Origin: Sacculina carcini
Lineage: Eukaryota; Arthropoda; Thecostraca; Sacculinidae
Direction of reading: 5' to 3'
DNA: 64,000 nucleotides
Assembly: GCA_916048095.2 (NCBI GenBank)
Contig: OU696582.1
Span: 4,122,001-4,186,000 of the forward strand
Shown: positions 53,973-63,416 of the stretch, piece by piece
How the letters are laid out: each line of letters opens with the position of its first letter
How positions within the stretch are numbered: the first letter of the stretch is position 1
The notes under the pieces: generated by a model
Seen by the model: the letters and a program-made list of their open reading frames with translations, nothing else
Told to the model about the DNA's origin: nothing
Database searches by the model: none
Program-made: the position numbers and the translations under genes

Positions 53973-53982
53973 CCTTTTATAG
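53973..53982 (-). promoter_or_regulatory. TATA box of the proline-rich gene
   Basis: CTATAAAAGG on the minus strand, 34 bases upstream of the ATG at 53,939. The related gene has CAATAAAAGG at about 54,573-54,582 in a similar sequence setting. Confidence 0.5.
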
Positions 53983-54153
53983 TTTATCGAAAGTGTTTCT
54001 CATTGATAACGTAATTCTTCAACGACACAAATTAATCGAAAACGACTGAAACACTTGTCAGAAATGCTGGTATGTATTAGTACACAAACCAATAAACAAA
54101 AACAAGCATTAGTTAATATTAATAGCACAACAAAACTCACATCAATACTCACT

Positions 54154-54507
54154 CTAAAAAATATCCTCCAGTTCGTGCTGTGTAATTTCTGGCGCCGGTG
54201 GAATTGCGATTTTGAAGTTTACATCATCCTTAAAATCTGGATGATGTAGCGGCGATGTTGTTGGCGGCGTAGATGGTGACGGTTGTGGCGTTGATGGTGG
54301 CGACGGCGATGATGGTGGTGGCATCGATGATGGTGACGGCGGTGGTGGCGACGGTGGTGGCGACGGCGTTGGTGACGGCGTCGGCGACGGTGTTGGCGGC
54401 GTCAGTAACGGTTGTGGCGACGGAGGCGCTGGTGCCAGTTGCCACCACCATGCAAGCACCTCTGGCCCTGTGTGGGCCGCAATACGCACTTTCACGTAAA
54501 GATCCAT
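54154..54507 (-). CDS. Proline-rich Polinton protein, copy 2
   Basis: 117 codons from MDLYVKVRIAAH. Same plan as copy 1: short beta-like N-terminus, WWWQ, Pro/Ser tract (longer here), then an acidic end (HELEDIF). The ATG at 54,507 is chosen over an upstream in-frame ATG at 54,636 because it matches copy 1 and has the TATA-like box in the right place. Confidence 0.55.
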   Translation of the reverse strand: MDLYVKVRIAAHTGPEVLAWWWQLAPAPPSPQPLLTPPTPSPTPSPTPSPPPSPPPPSPSSMPPPSSPSPPSTPQPSPSTPPTTSPLHHPDFKDDVNFKIAIPPAPEITQHELEDIF

Positions 54508-54763
54508 GAGGCAAGACAAGTGAGCACTGACAATCCGTGATAACGACTGATGACTGAGTGCGATTGAAATCGTCCTTTTATTGTTCATCCAATTCATCGA
54601 CTTTATTGTATGCGCGGCTGTATGCTGACAAATCATGCATTGTACATTGTGTCTTTGTCTTTGTCAGTCGCTGAATCAGCACCGAGAAGCAAAACACATG
54701 TCGAGCATGCTGACATTGCATCAACGCCGATACCATAATGTCAACAATATTGTGATAGAGCAT

Positions 54764-55579
54764 CTACGTAGCAACATGCCCCAGCTCTTGCTGATAATAT
54801 GATCCGGCTATTGTCTTTCCGCTCGTGTCTTGCAGCTTGTACATTGGTACAGGTCGACGGGTAAATATCGTCGATATGATAAACACCTCGCTGGAAAATG
54901 TCTGCGTATAGCCTTTCTCAAACATTGTTTTCGGTAGAGCGAGACGCACTTTATCGCCGACGCGTAATTTCGGCGTCTGCTTACGCGGTTTTCTCACATC
55001 AACCAAGTGCTGCGTCGCCATTGTCACGTGACTTGGCGCCATCCCGACGGATCGGTGATGAGTGTTGTTGTATTGCTCCAAAAGCCACGGAAGCATTTTC
55101 AAATATCGTTTTGTATTGTTTTCGGTCATGTATTTGTATATGAGCGAGAGAAATGTTCTGAAAAATCGCTCGACTATCCATGCTTTTCGAATAATTGTGG
55201 TTGTCGTATAATGAGGAATATTGTATTCTTTCATTACACGCTTGAATTCGTGTCCGGTGAATTCTCATCCCTTGTCGCTCATTATCTGCATCGGTATACA
55301 ATTGTCCTTGAGAATAGAGTCCATTGCCTTGGCCACTGCCGGTCCGTTCTTGCTGCGTAATGTGCGCACATGTGCTTGCCTGCTGAATACATCTCCAGCG
55401 GCCAACATGTACTTTACCTGTGTATTGTGACCTCGCAAACGACAGACGTCGCACAAATCCACTTGCCATGTATCGTTCAAGCCCGAGCTGGTGTACGGAT
55501 TACGTGCAAACCGTTTACGCACTTGCCTATGCAATTCACGAGTGGTCTGCGACCACTTCAACTTGGATACTTGAGCCAT
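54764..55579 (-). pseudogene. Polinton integrase (retroviral type), one in-frame stop
   Basis: Single frame of 271 codons broken by TGA at 55,265-55,267. D41 (WQVDLCDV), D102 (MSDKG, directly before the stop) and E137 (AWIVERFFRTF) form the D,D,E core, with 34 residues between the last two. NTHHRSVGMAPSHV is a typical integrase motif. The C-terminal SH3/chromo-like part has LRVGDKVRLALPKT. It would insert the element and make the 5-6 bp duplication. It overlaps the end of the preceding gene by 22 bases. Confidence 0.88.
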
Positions 55580-56139
55580 TTTCGTTTCGTGGACAGTATC
55601 TCACGATCGCTACTATCCTCCTCCTCCATCGCCTGACGACGTTTGTGTCTTGTTTGAACAGTATGTAAATTTGGTGCTGCTTCGCGCGGCAAGGTTAGCG
55701 ATCCCACCAACGGTTTTATTTGTGCCCAACCCACGGGTTATGTTACACCTTTCCGTTGACGCACAATATAATTTATCAAATCAACAATATTACTATACGG
55801 AATTGGGTTTCGGTCAAGATGGAGCGTTCCCGTTTTGTTGTCCCATTCGAGCACTGTAGCCAACCGATCGAGAACGTACCGCACCTGACGTTTATATGTG
55901 AGTGGAACCAGATCTAACCATTTATCTTTGTTTTCGATTCGTTCTACCGCTGGTGGAGCTGTAGCAGTCTCTCGTTTCGGATGCCACGCATCAACAAACT
56001 GAATTCGTTTGGTTTCGTCACTGGCTGTTGGGTTGAAGAGCATTTGTTCCCGCTCCGGTATGGGAGTAGGCGCGATCCGATTCTGCATCTCCATATACGT
56101 CGCTTGCGATATGAGAACCATTCGTTGGAAGGCGCTCAT
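55558..56139 (-). pseudogene. Conserved Polinton protein (SNI-type), one in-frame stop
   Basis: 193 codons with TAA at 55,738-55,740; the frame continues beyond with PVGW, a pattern (IPYSNIVDLI...RK...P.GW) I associate with a protein found in many Polinton-like elements. Residues 60-90 are basic/aromatic. The start codon overlaps the stop of the upstream gene (TAATG). Function unknown. Confidence 0.6.
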
Positions 56140-56483
56140 TATTTTGCAGACAATATACAGCTTATAACCGATGCAACCACGGGTATAAGGACGGAGATAA
56201 ATTTTCCGCTTTGCACCAGCACTCGTTGTTTTTTCTTCAGTGACGGACGTTTGTCACCCAATTTACGCAGTATGTTCTTGTATTTGGATAGACGACGTTT
56301 TTGTTTCTTTTCCAAAGGAACACGGTCTTGTAGCACGTTGTTGCAAATTTCACAAATCGCCCGTATCAGAGCAGGGTCGTACGTGTTGAGAACGGCTTTT
56401 TGTTGACGATGCGTGAGACGCGGAAAAGCTTCGATGGTGGACCAACGACGTTTCAACGCCAAAGACATTTTGGCAAATGACAC
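56139..56483 (-). CDS. Small Polinton protein with C-terminal membrane segment
   Basis: 114 codons, uninterrupted. Helical basic body (ICEICNNVL, LSKYKNILRKL) of a type common in invertebrate Polintons, and a hydrophobic C-terminal stretch (FISVLIPVVASVIS). The TATA box GGTATAAATAG sits 20 bases upstream of the ATG. Possibly membrane- or virion-associated. Confidence 0.6.
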   Translation of the reverse strand: MSFAKMSLALKRRWSTIEAFPRLTHRQQKAVLNTYDPALIRAICEICNNVLQDRVPLEKKQKRRLSKYKNILRKLGDKRPSLKKKQRVLVQSGKFISVLIPVVASVISCILSAK

Positions 56484-56502
56484 TGGTCGGCAAAGTGTAC
56501 GG

Positions 56503-56513
56503 CTATTTATACC
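56503..56513 (-). promoter_or_regulatory. TATA box overlapping the ATPase stop codon
   Basis: Minus-strand GGTATAAATAG; the TAG at 56,503-56,505 ends the ATPase frame and AGG TAT AAA TAG encodes its last residues Arg-Tyr-Lys. Identical over 12 bases to the box at 50,058. Confidence 0.65.
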
Positions 56514-57168
56514 TTAGTGCCGCCAAGTACACGATAATTGGTTCTTCCAGCACATTGCTGCGCACACGTAATCTGTTGTCGGTTTGTTGTCGCAAATCCA
56601 CCAGCAAATGTCCATATGAACGCTGCATTACATCGTGGTACACATCCATGATATAATTGCTGTTTTCCGGCATGTACTGCTAAGCAAATACACGTAGCGG
56701 AGTTTTATCGCGAAAGTTGCGAAAAAACACGTAATAATTTGTATTCAAACTGATTGTACGATAATTGCGCGATTTCAAAAACGTGTTTTGAGTGACAAAC
56801 ACTACACTCATATTGTCGTGACGGGATATTTTGGTAAACATGTCGCGTACCAACGACCCTTCGACCGCCTCCAGCATATCGTCAATTATCACCATGCACC
56901 CGTTTCTGCGTTTATGTTTACCGGCCAACTGTTGTATTTCCTCGTGCGTAGGTAGTCCGTGTCGCATTTCGTTGACCAAATGACTACCAATATGATCGGG
57001 TGCCACGTTTCCATGGCAGTACAGTACATGATCTGGTCGAGTGGTGAGCACTTTATCAGACCGAGTCAGCATGTCGGCTATAAACCGACTCTTGCCGGAT
57101 CCCGAATGACGCGATAATATCATTGTGAAGGGTGTGACCAGTCTGGCGTCGTGTGTTTCCATGGCCAC
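56503..57168 (-). pseudogene. FtsK/A32-type packaging ATPase, one in-frame stop
   Basis: 221 codons with TAG at 56,680-56,682 after residue 162. Walker A is SRHSGSGKS (K26), Walker B CMVIIDDM (91-98), and VVFVTQNTF follows as in genome-packaging ATPases of Polintons and large DNA viruses. It would pump DNA into capsids. A minus-strand CTATAAATA (57,208-57,216) lies 40 bases upstream of the ATG at 57,168. Confidence 0.85.
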
Positions 57169-57207
57169 CGAGTATGACTCACTGATGATTCAGCAGAGTT
57201 TTACTTG

Positions 57208-57216
57208 TATTTATAG
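57208..57216 (-). promoter_or_regulatory. TATA box of the ATPase gene
   Basis: CTATAAATA on the minus strand, about 40 bases before the ATG. Confidence 0.5.
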
Positions 57217-57333
57217 AAACAAAGCTAGTACGGTGAGAAGCACCAACGATAGGATGTTGACATGTATACAGACACACGTTTATACATCATTTTATATTTA
57301 TACACAAATCATGGGCAAAAAACAATACATTTG

Positions 57334-60300
57334 TTAGTGTGTTTGTGTGTGCATGTACCCGTGAGGAAAGGTGCTGTAGTCGGGAAGGACCCCCCTCTTG
57401 CTGGCAACTATCCTATAAATCTTCTCCTCCCTTACAGTTACTATGTGAAAATCTATAGTTTTCTTGAACGTCTGAATGGGTACTTTAATCTGGGTGCCCG
57501 GGGTTGTCAAGAGGGACTTGAAACTTTCTGCAGTGATTAGTTGGTTAGTGGCGTATGACTGTGTTAGTCCGCGCATTTTGATAACGGTGCATGCCTCGTT
57601 AGCAGAGTTAGTCACAGTGAAAGCATAATTTTTGGGAGACAAGCAGATTACAGAATTAATATAGCTCTCCGGACCAAAAGCAGTTAGTTCGTCCGTCATT
57701 TCACCCAGAAAGCGACCAGTGTGAATTTGAGGAAGCGTAGGCGCAGAAAGGTAAATTATGCTGTCGGTGTCGCAATAAATTAGTTGGTTAGACTGAAGCG
57801 TTTCCATGAATGAATACAAATAGAGGCGGGCTTGAGCAGTAACAAAAGAGGCAATAATAATGTTTGTTTTAAGCGGTCCAGAGACTGTCTCGTCTATCTT
57901 GTGTTTATGTGTAATGCGCATGACAGCGTCCTCCTCTTCGTCAATGTCACCATCCTCTGAAGCGTCGGCCGACAGGAAAGGAATGAGATCACAGGCCGTG
58001 ACGTCCAGAGCTGGATCATCCATCAACTCAAAGAAACGCTGCCGTGAAGTGACGAGTTCGGTCTGGTCGAGGTTGCAGCGCTGAGCCAACTTTCCCCACT
58101 GGCTGTTGAGGCACAGCTTGGCCACAGCTCTCAGGCCTGGGTTCTTGGCGACAGTCGGAAGGGTAATCTGCTCACGCTGTTCAATGTCACGTCGATACGT
58201 TTCACGCTCGGCGTCACATTGAACAAGAGCAGGATATCCCTCCGCGGCCACCTTCAACGCATAAAAATCGTTGATGTAGCCGGCAAACAACCCTCCACGG
58301 CCGTCATTGAACTGAGTGGTGGCTGGAAAGTGCCAAAACTCGAAAATTTCCAACAGACGATAGCCCATGCTCAAAGCTTTTGCTACTTCCAGTGAAACCC
58401 AACTGAAAGTGAAACTGCGCTGCTCATCATCGTGCTCGCACACTATCCGACCGGTACAAAAGTCTTTGCCGTCGCCAACGTGCTGCTCGGAACAACTCCT
58501 GCACAACGAAAAAACGAGGCGCTCGTTCACTCGGGCCGGAAGGACTGGGAGGTGAATACTGCGAGGAGGTAGGATCCTACAGTGAACAATGCCAAAGTAC
58601 TTGTGGAAATCGGAAACGGAAAGACGAAACGAAAACTCGGGATGACCAACTGGAAACTTGCCATACTTTAGAATATAGGGATAGAGGGAGCAAACGTCTA
58701 CATAGTGAATTTTTTCGGTTTCAGAGCATTCTACAAAGTGACGAAACACCTCGGTTCTTCCGCCGTACAGTGCGTCGCGGACATTCATAGGCTCGACTGG
58801 ATGCACAGATTCGGTGAAACGACGTTTGGTTTCGTCGTGCCCAATCATGGCGTCGTAATCGCATTCCCAGATGGAAATTACTTCTGTATCCGACCGGGAG
58901 GCCAGTTGTTCAAGGCGTTGTAGTGTGCGATCGTAGAGCTGCTTTGGTGTCCGACATCCGGTGTTCATCACCGAGCGGCAGTTTTTGCTGACGCTCTTAT
59001 TGCTACACTCACCAGAGTGCCCGTGCGCATGGAAATATCACCCGAGAAACTCGAAAAGCAGGTGATGGTCTCCCGCTTTGGCGTAGCCGTCCACTTTGTA
59101 CGGTCCAATACACACTTCACCAGAGTTCAGTGCGTGCTGGATATTGATACCGCGAGACGACGCCTCCAGCTCCAGCCACTGAATCTATTTCTTTGAGTAG
59201 TTACCCGTTGGACGGTAGTGCAGCTGACTCGGAACCAAAGCCACAGTGTTTTTACGCAAATAGTTTGACCGCCAGACAGTGTGGCACGCAGATGGTAATG
59301 TGACACACTGGAACGGGTCTGTTTTCGTGACACCGATGAACTGGTCACGGACACGCATGGCGCCGAGACGAAGTACATTGACATCGTCTCGACAATATGC
59401 ACCCATTTCACGGCGGAAATCATATGTCTTGCCTACTTGACTGGCATGCCAGGTCAGAAACTCCGCACGCTGGTCGACCGACATACGATCCGCATCAAAC
59501 ATGTCGACTGTCGGGAACGGTCCAACATAGGATTGGTGATCAGGAGTGTTCATCGTGTGAGGAAAGAAACCTTTGCGGACGGAAATATTGAAAGTTTTGG
59601 AAAATTTAGCGAGAGGCACAGGCAGGAAACTGAACGAATCAAGGAAATGAAGTTTGGAGTTGGGAAATTTGATGGAGAGGATTTTTCGACCGTTCATTAT
59701 GAGATCTGGCAACATTCCCTGACTCAACGCATATTCCACGACCAAGTTGTTGTCATAGCCTTGTGCGTAATGCGCTATGACTTTTGCTTGATCGTGGGAA
59801 AACAACCATCGACCAAAGTCCTGCAGCGTATTCGGTGCGGAGAATACAAACTCATGCTGGTTAGTGCCGCAAACAAAGCAAGGATAGGAAATATTCTCGA
59901 AGCAAGCAGAACAGCAAATCTGACACACACAATAGTTGGGAACATGACGGTAAGTTTCAGGGATATTCATGCACTCGAAATCATAAAAAATATACAATTG
60001 CTTCTGATTAATTGCAGCAGGTTTAAGCGGCTGCAGAAAGCATCTGTGTGGGGTGGTGGAAACATCCTGCTTCGCGACCCGCTCCGTACAAAATGGACAC
60101 AAATATGTCCCACACACATGATGAATCTTACTATCAGATTTGTACGTGACGTCACCACAAGTACGACATCCACGGCGCACACAACAACGAGCATTCTTGT
60201 GGGCCGCAAAACAAGAGGCTGAAATAAAATTCAAATTACAATCGGGACAGTGGACCAGAGCACCGCATTTTGTGGAGCAGAGCTAACGCATTTTGTGGGT

Positions 60301-60935
60301 GATCCGCAGTCGTGGCAGCCCCCGGCACAGGTGTGTTCGTTTTTGTTTTTGTACGGTGTTTGACAGTGGTGGCAAAAGTAGTCTGTGGAAAGGAATGCAG
60401 TGATAGAGGTGATTACGTCAAAGTGGTCGTGCGTGTGATACAGGTACAGGTGTGTGTTTCCCGTGCCGGAGGTGTGTACGTGTTTGTGCATGTGTTCTGA
60501 AGAGTAAATGTGTACTGTGTAGTCGTGCAGGTGTTGTGTGAAAATGTCCACTTCCCTTGTCCCCATCCGTGCCGTCCAGTCCAGTTGCGATGCCATGCAC
60601 AGTCGTTTCGCCTCCTCCTCAAACGAATTCGTTCTTTCCTCCAACCTCTTCATGCCCTGGCGGTGTTGTGCACTTTTGTCTGTGTTGTTGTGTATGTATA
60701 TGACAGCTGCCAGAGCTCGTGGGAGACAGTGAGTCCCGGCAATCCGAAAGAAACATTTCTTGTTGGTAAACCAGGACTTCACGCCTCCCTTGAGCTTTAG
60801 CCTAGCAGCGCCGTGAATGTCGATATCCATGGTTGATTGTTGTTTGATGTGTGTGACTGTGAGGTGTAATGTGGAGTTGTTGCTGATGAATGACGCGTTT
60901 GACTGTGTGATGGATTCGAGCCTTGAAACAAACAA
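57334..60935 (-). pseudogene. Protein-primed family B DNA polymerase (Polinton pPolB)
   Basis: About 1,200 codons. The N-terminal frame (60,935-60,231; likely ATG 60,830, MDIDIHGAARL) has the characteristic CLPRALA and HDHFDVITSITAFL, then Cys/His zinc pairs. A one-base frameshift near 60,265 leads to the exonuclease part: FYDFECMN (Exo I), GYDNNLVVEY (Exo II) and YCRDDVNVL (Exo III). The polymerase part has motif A DVCSLYPYI, motif B KLCLNSQWGKLAQ and motif C YCDTDSIIYL. TAG at 59,185 and TGA at 59,038 are the other lesions. It would copy the element using a terminal protein primer. Confidence 0.92.
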
Positions 60936-61023
60936 CCAAATTCATATTTAATTTGATTATTTAATCTTGTAAATAAAATATAGTAAATAAAACTAAATAA
61001 TAATATAAAAACGCTTACATTTT
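60936..61023 (-). other. AT-rich gap between polB and the next frame; possible intron
   Basis: On the minus strand GTAAGC (about 61,012) and a T-rich tract ending TTTCAAG (about 60,924) would form a plausible short intron. However a TGA precedes the donor, so joining the two genes would need that codon to be a mutation. Confidence 0.25.
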
Positions 61024-61377
61024 TCACAAAAGTGACGCGTCGAAATCTCTGACGCGCCGAGGCACCAGGTATGCGTCCTGCTTGTAGTCGGCCTTGCGCA
61101 GAGTAATGCCCACATAATCGTCAGGGTCCACTCCTTGGAGCACCTGACCCACCACAGCGTCGATCGTCGCCTCAATTGAAGCAATTGCTCCAATGACGTT
61201 GTCGGGCTCCGTAAAGCTCAGCTCCAGGTGGTACGACTTTCCCTGAGCTCTGAACCGTCGAACGTACCTTGAGCTCACGTCTTGCAAAACACATCGGATA
61301 TTGCTCACCTCGGCAGTGTCTCCACGCTTCATTGGCGAGCCGTCGTCCTCATCACTCAACCGATGCTTTGAAGTCAT
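61024..61377 (-). CDS. Small Polinton protein upstream of polB
   Basis: 117 codons from MTSKHRLSDEDDG (an in-frame ATG at 61,434 would add 19 hydrophobic residues). Beta-rich pattern LELSFTEPDNVIGAI then DPDDYVGITLRKADYK, a domain I associate with the N-terminal region of Polinton/adintovirus polymerase loci. It may be a separate protein or the first exon of polB. Confidence 0.5.
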   Translation of the reverse strand: MTSKHRLSDEDDGSPMKRGDTAEVSNIRCVLQDVSSRYVRRFRAQGKSYHLELSFTEPDNVIGAIASIEATIDAVVGQVLQGVDPDDYVGITLRKADYKQDAYLVPRRVRDFDASLL

Positions 61378-61495
61378 CTCTCTCCGAAACAATATGGCAG
61401 CAAATATAACAAACACGAAAAAACACTGGAGCACTAATGACCGACCCTCACGCGAAAAAAGATGAAACGAAATGACAGATGCTCACTGACTCGAC

Positions 61496-61533
61496 AATTT
61501 ATATACTCTGGATGATGACGTCAGCGCATGCGC
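61496..61533 (-). promoter_or_regulatory. Right-end promoter: TATA, CRE and NRF-1-like palindromes
   Basis: Minus strand GAGTATATAAATT (61,496-61,508), preceded upstream by the palindromes TGACGTCA (61,516-61,523, CREB/ATF site) and GCGCATGCGC (61,524-61,533, NRF-1-like). The last two are also at the inner edge of the left repeat (45,542-45,559). Likely drives the leftward polymerase unit. Confidence 0.5.
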
Positions 61534-62947
61534 AGTATATCAAAAACATGCACCTGCATGCACTCTTATCATACAACGTCATCAACTGCGCAGTACATCA
61601 AACACATTCCCCGCCAGTCTGGCGCCATCTCAAGGTCACCTTGGCTGATGCAATACACACACCATGATACCGTGCTGACGTCCGCAGTGCTGACTCAGCA
61701 CTGCATTCCATCACACCGTAAAAGTACATGCGTACCCATGACCTCGGTGCACATCACACGCTCATTGTTATGGACATATACTGCCATCCACCGACTATTC
61801 ACCCGTTTAAACACACTTGATACATATTTTTCAAATAATTTAATGAACTTAATTACCCTCAAGCTATTCCAACTTGTTTTAACACAATTAATTACCATAA
61901 CCTAATATAATAAACATTAATATACCAAATACGCGCGCCACTATTGTATCATGTGCGCCACAAGTGTCTCACATGTCTGTAAATTAATTTAATTCTCATA
62001 ACCAAATATAATAAACATTAATACGTGCGCCACAATTGTATCATGTGCGCCACAAGTGTCTAACAATTCTCTAAATTAATTAATTAACATATCAAAATAT
62101 AATAAACATTAATATACCTAATACGCGCCACAATTGTATAATGTGCGCCACAAGTGTCTCACAATTCTATAAATTAATTAATTAGCATAACCAAATATAA
62201 TAAACATTAATATACCAAATACGCGCGCCACTATTGTATCATGTGCGCCGCATTTGTCCAACAATTCTATAAATTAATTTAATTGTACACTCGTGCTTGG
62301 GCACTATATATATACCACATTTAAACCATCTCTCTTGAACCTCTGCAATGGCCGAACTGCGTAAGACTCTGCTCGAAACCCGAGGACCTCGGTTCGAATC
62401 CCAGCCAGGTAAAAAACTTTCTTCACTCGACACTACACTCTACACACAAATAATCGAAATAAATAAGATGAATTAAAAAAAAAAAATAAATAAAATAAAT
62501 AATATAAATAATATAAAAAAAAAAAAAAAAATAAATAAATTAAATCAATAAAATAAATAAATGAATAAATGAATTGATTCAAATATGTATAGATGTCGCT
62601 GCTGCGTTCACAGGTACGAACGCTCACCATAGATGGCACCACTTCCGATCAGGTCAGGTATAGGCGGCGCCACTGGTCAGGTATGGGCGGCGCTACTAGT
62701 CAAGTATAGAGGGCGCCACCGGTCAGGTATAGGCGGCGCCACTGGTCAGGTATGGGCGGCGCTACTAGTCAAGTATAGAGGGCGCCACCGGTCAGGTATA
62801 GAGGGCGCCACCTGTGCAAAAGTGCGTAAAGGGGCGGAGCCTAAACCTGTGACGTCATAAGGGGACGGGGCCTGAAGCGCGCGAAAAATACCCCCTCCCC
62901 CTCCCCCCACTCTGTGCAAATGTCACAAAGTACCCCGGTCTACTACT
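61516..62947 (-). repeat. Right terminal inverted repeat of the Polinton
   Basis: About 1.43 kb, inverted relative to the left end. Contains about four 110-bp units with GTGCGCCACAA (61,880-62,290), a tRNA-like block (62,341-62,411), an A-rich stretch and about eight GGTCAGGTATAGGCGGCGCC-type units (62,653-62,812). It ends GGTCTACTACT. Repeat-unit number explains the length difference from the left copy. Confidence 0.88.
62341..62411 (+). other. tRNA-like block with A- and B-box-like sequences
   Basis: TGGCCGAACTGCG (62,349-62,361) resembles a Leu/Ser tRNA D-arm/A box, and GGTTCGAATCC (62,391-62,401) is an exact Pol III B box, followed by a CCAGCCAGGT 3' arm. The fold is imperfect, so this is a tRNA-derived or Pol III promoter-like block, not a functional tRNA. 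The left repeat has the same block, split by the Gypsy-type insertion. Confidence 0.45.
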
Positions 62948-62952
62948 ATGTG

Positions 62953-63086
62953 TGTGCTTGACCAATTGTATGTCTGTATGTTTGTGTGTGACCTGATGTG
63001 TGACCTGAACACTGGGGTCAAATACAGTCAGTCCAAAGAACTCGTATTGTGAACGTGCGTAATTCAGTGGCTAACCAAACGCCACA
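62953..63086 (+). repeat. 3' LTR, right half, of the second CsRn1 element
   Basis: Continues the LTR interrupted at 39,756; ends AACGCCACA before the CGTT duplication at 63,087. Confidence 0.85.
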
Positions 63087-63100
63087 CGTTATTCTCGAAA

Positions 63101-63416
63101 ATGCCTCGAAAAAATTTGGTTATACCCACCGACGTCGGACCCGTGTCCGTACAAATCCAAGTGAAAACCCCGACAGCACCCGACGACCTGGTCCATCAAC
63201 ACCCCAGAACATGGGCCGATGTGGTTCGTACACCGGCCGAAAGTCGGGCTTACAAAACCACCTGGAGGAAATCCACACCAGTGAATACCACCGAATGGTA
63301 GAACAAGAAATTCGTCAAAACAACGGACAACGTCCAATGGTGGAGCCAGAAGACGATCAAAACGACGGTGAACAGCCAACCCTGGATAAGACCTTATGGG
63401 GGTAATCGGCCAACAA
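63101..63416 (+). pseudogene. Broken frame with C2H2-like finger, LINE/Helitron-related
   Basis: Starts MPRKNLVIPTDVGPV in one frame and continues in another with GRKSGLQNHLEEIHTSEYHR, which looks like half of a C2H2 zinc finger as found near the start of R2-like LINE proteins. About 55 bases (63,270-63,325) recur at 33,535-33,590 upstream of the Helitron Rep fragment. Too short and broken for a firm call. Confidence 0.35.

Larger units (their letters stand above)
39757..62947 (-). mobile_element. Maverick/Polinton virus-like transposon
   Basis: 23,191 bp bounded by perfect ends AGTAGTAGACC/GGTCTACTACT and a 5-bp duplication ATGTG (39,752-39,756 and 62,948-62,952). The intact target is visible in the sister LTR (37,150-37,170). 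It carries a Gypsy-type element in its left terminal repeat and a short LTR element in the penton gene; without them it is about 17.0 kb. Genes, mostly on the minus strand: polB, ATPase, integrase, protease, major capsid, penton-like proteins, pVI-like peptide and several small proteins. Most core genes have one or more premature stops, so this copy cannot make particles or move by itself unless helped. Confidence 0.93.
34541..63086 (+). mobile_element. Second CsRn1-clade element, expanded by nested insertions
   Basis: The LTR ends (TGTGGCATATC...ACGCCACA) and a 4-bp duplication CGTT (34,537-34,540 and 63,087-63,090) define an element whose 5' LTR is split by a mariner-like transposon and whose 3' LTR is split by a Polinton. 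Own sequence: 5' LTR 34,541-34,727 plus 37,108-37,308; interior 37,309-39,522; 3' LTR 39,523-39,756 plus 62,953-63,086. The interior keeps gag, protease and the first third of RT; the rest of pol is deleted. Both LTR halves rejoin precisely when the insertions and one target copy each are removed. Confidence 0.85.

Noticed and set aside
53570..54509. Val/Ala-rich plus-strand frames
   Set aside because: Mirror images of the Pro/Ser-rich minus-strand genes; the minus strand has TATA boxes and agrees with neighbouring gene direction.
59437..60222. 261-codon plus-strand frame
   Set aside because: Lies opposite the polymerase exonuclease domain, which has clear catalytic motifs; judged a shadow.
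48667..60935. Recoded stop codons in the Polinton
   Set aside because: TAA, TAG and TGA all occur inside genes and all genes also end with normal stops, so simple decay explains it better.
62341..62411. Functional tRNA gene
   Set aside because: Acceptor and anticodon stems do not pair properly; only the box motifs are good.
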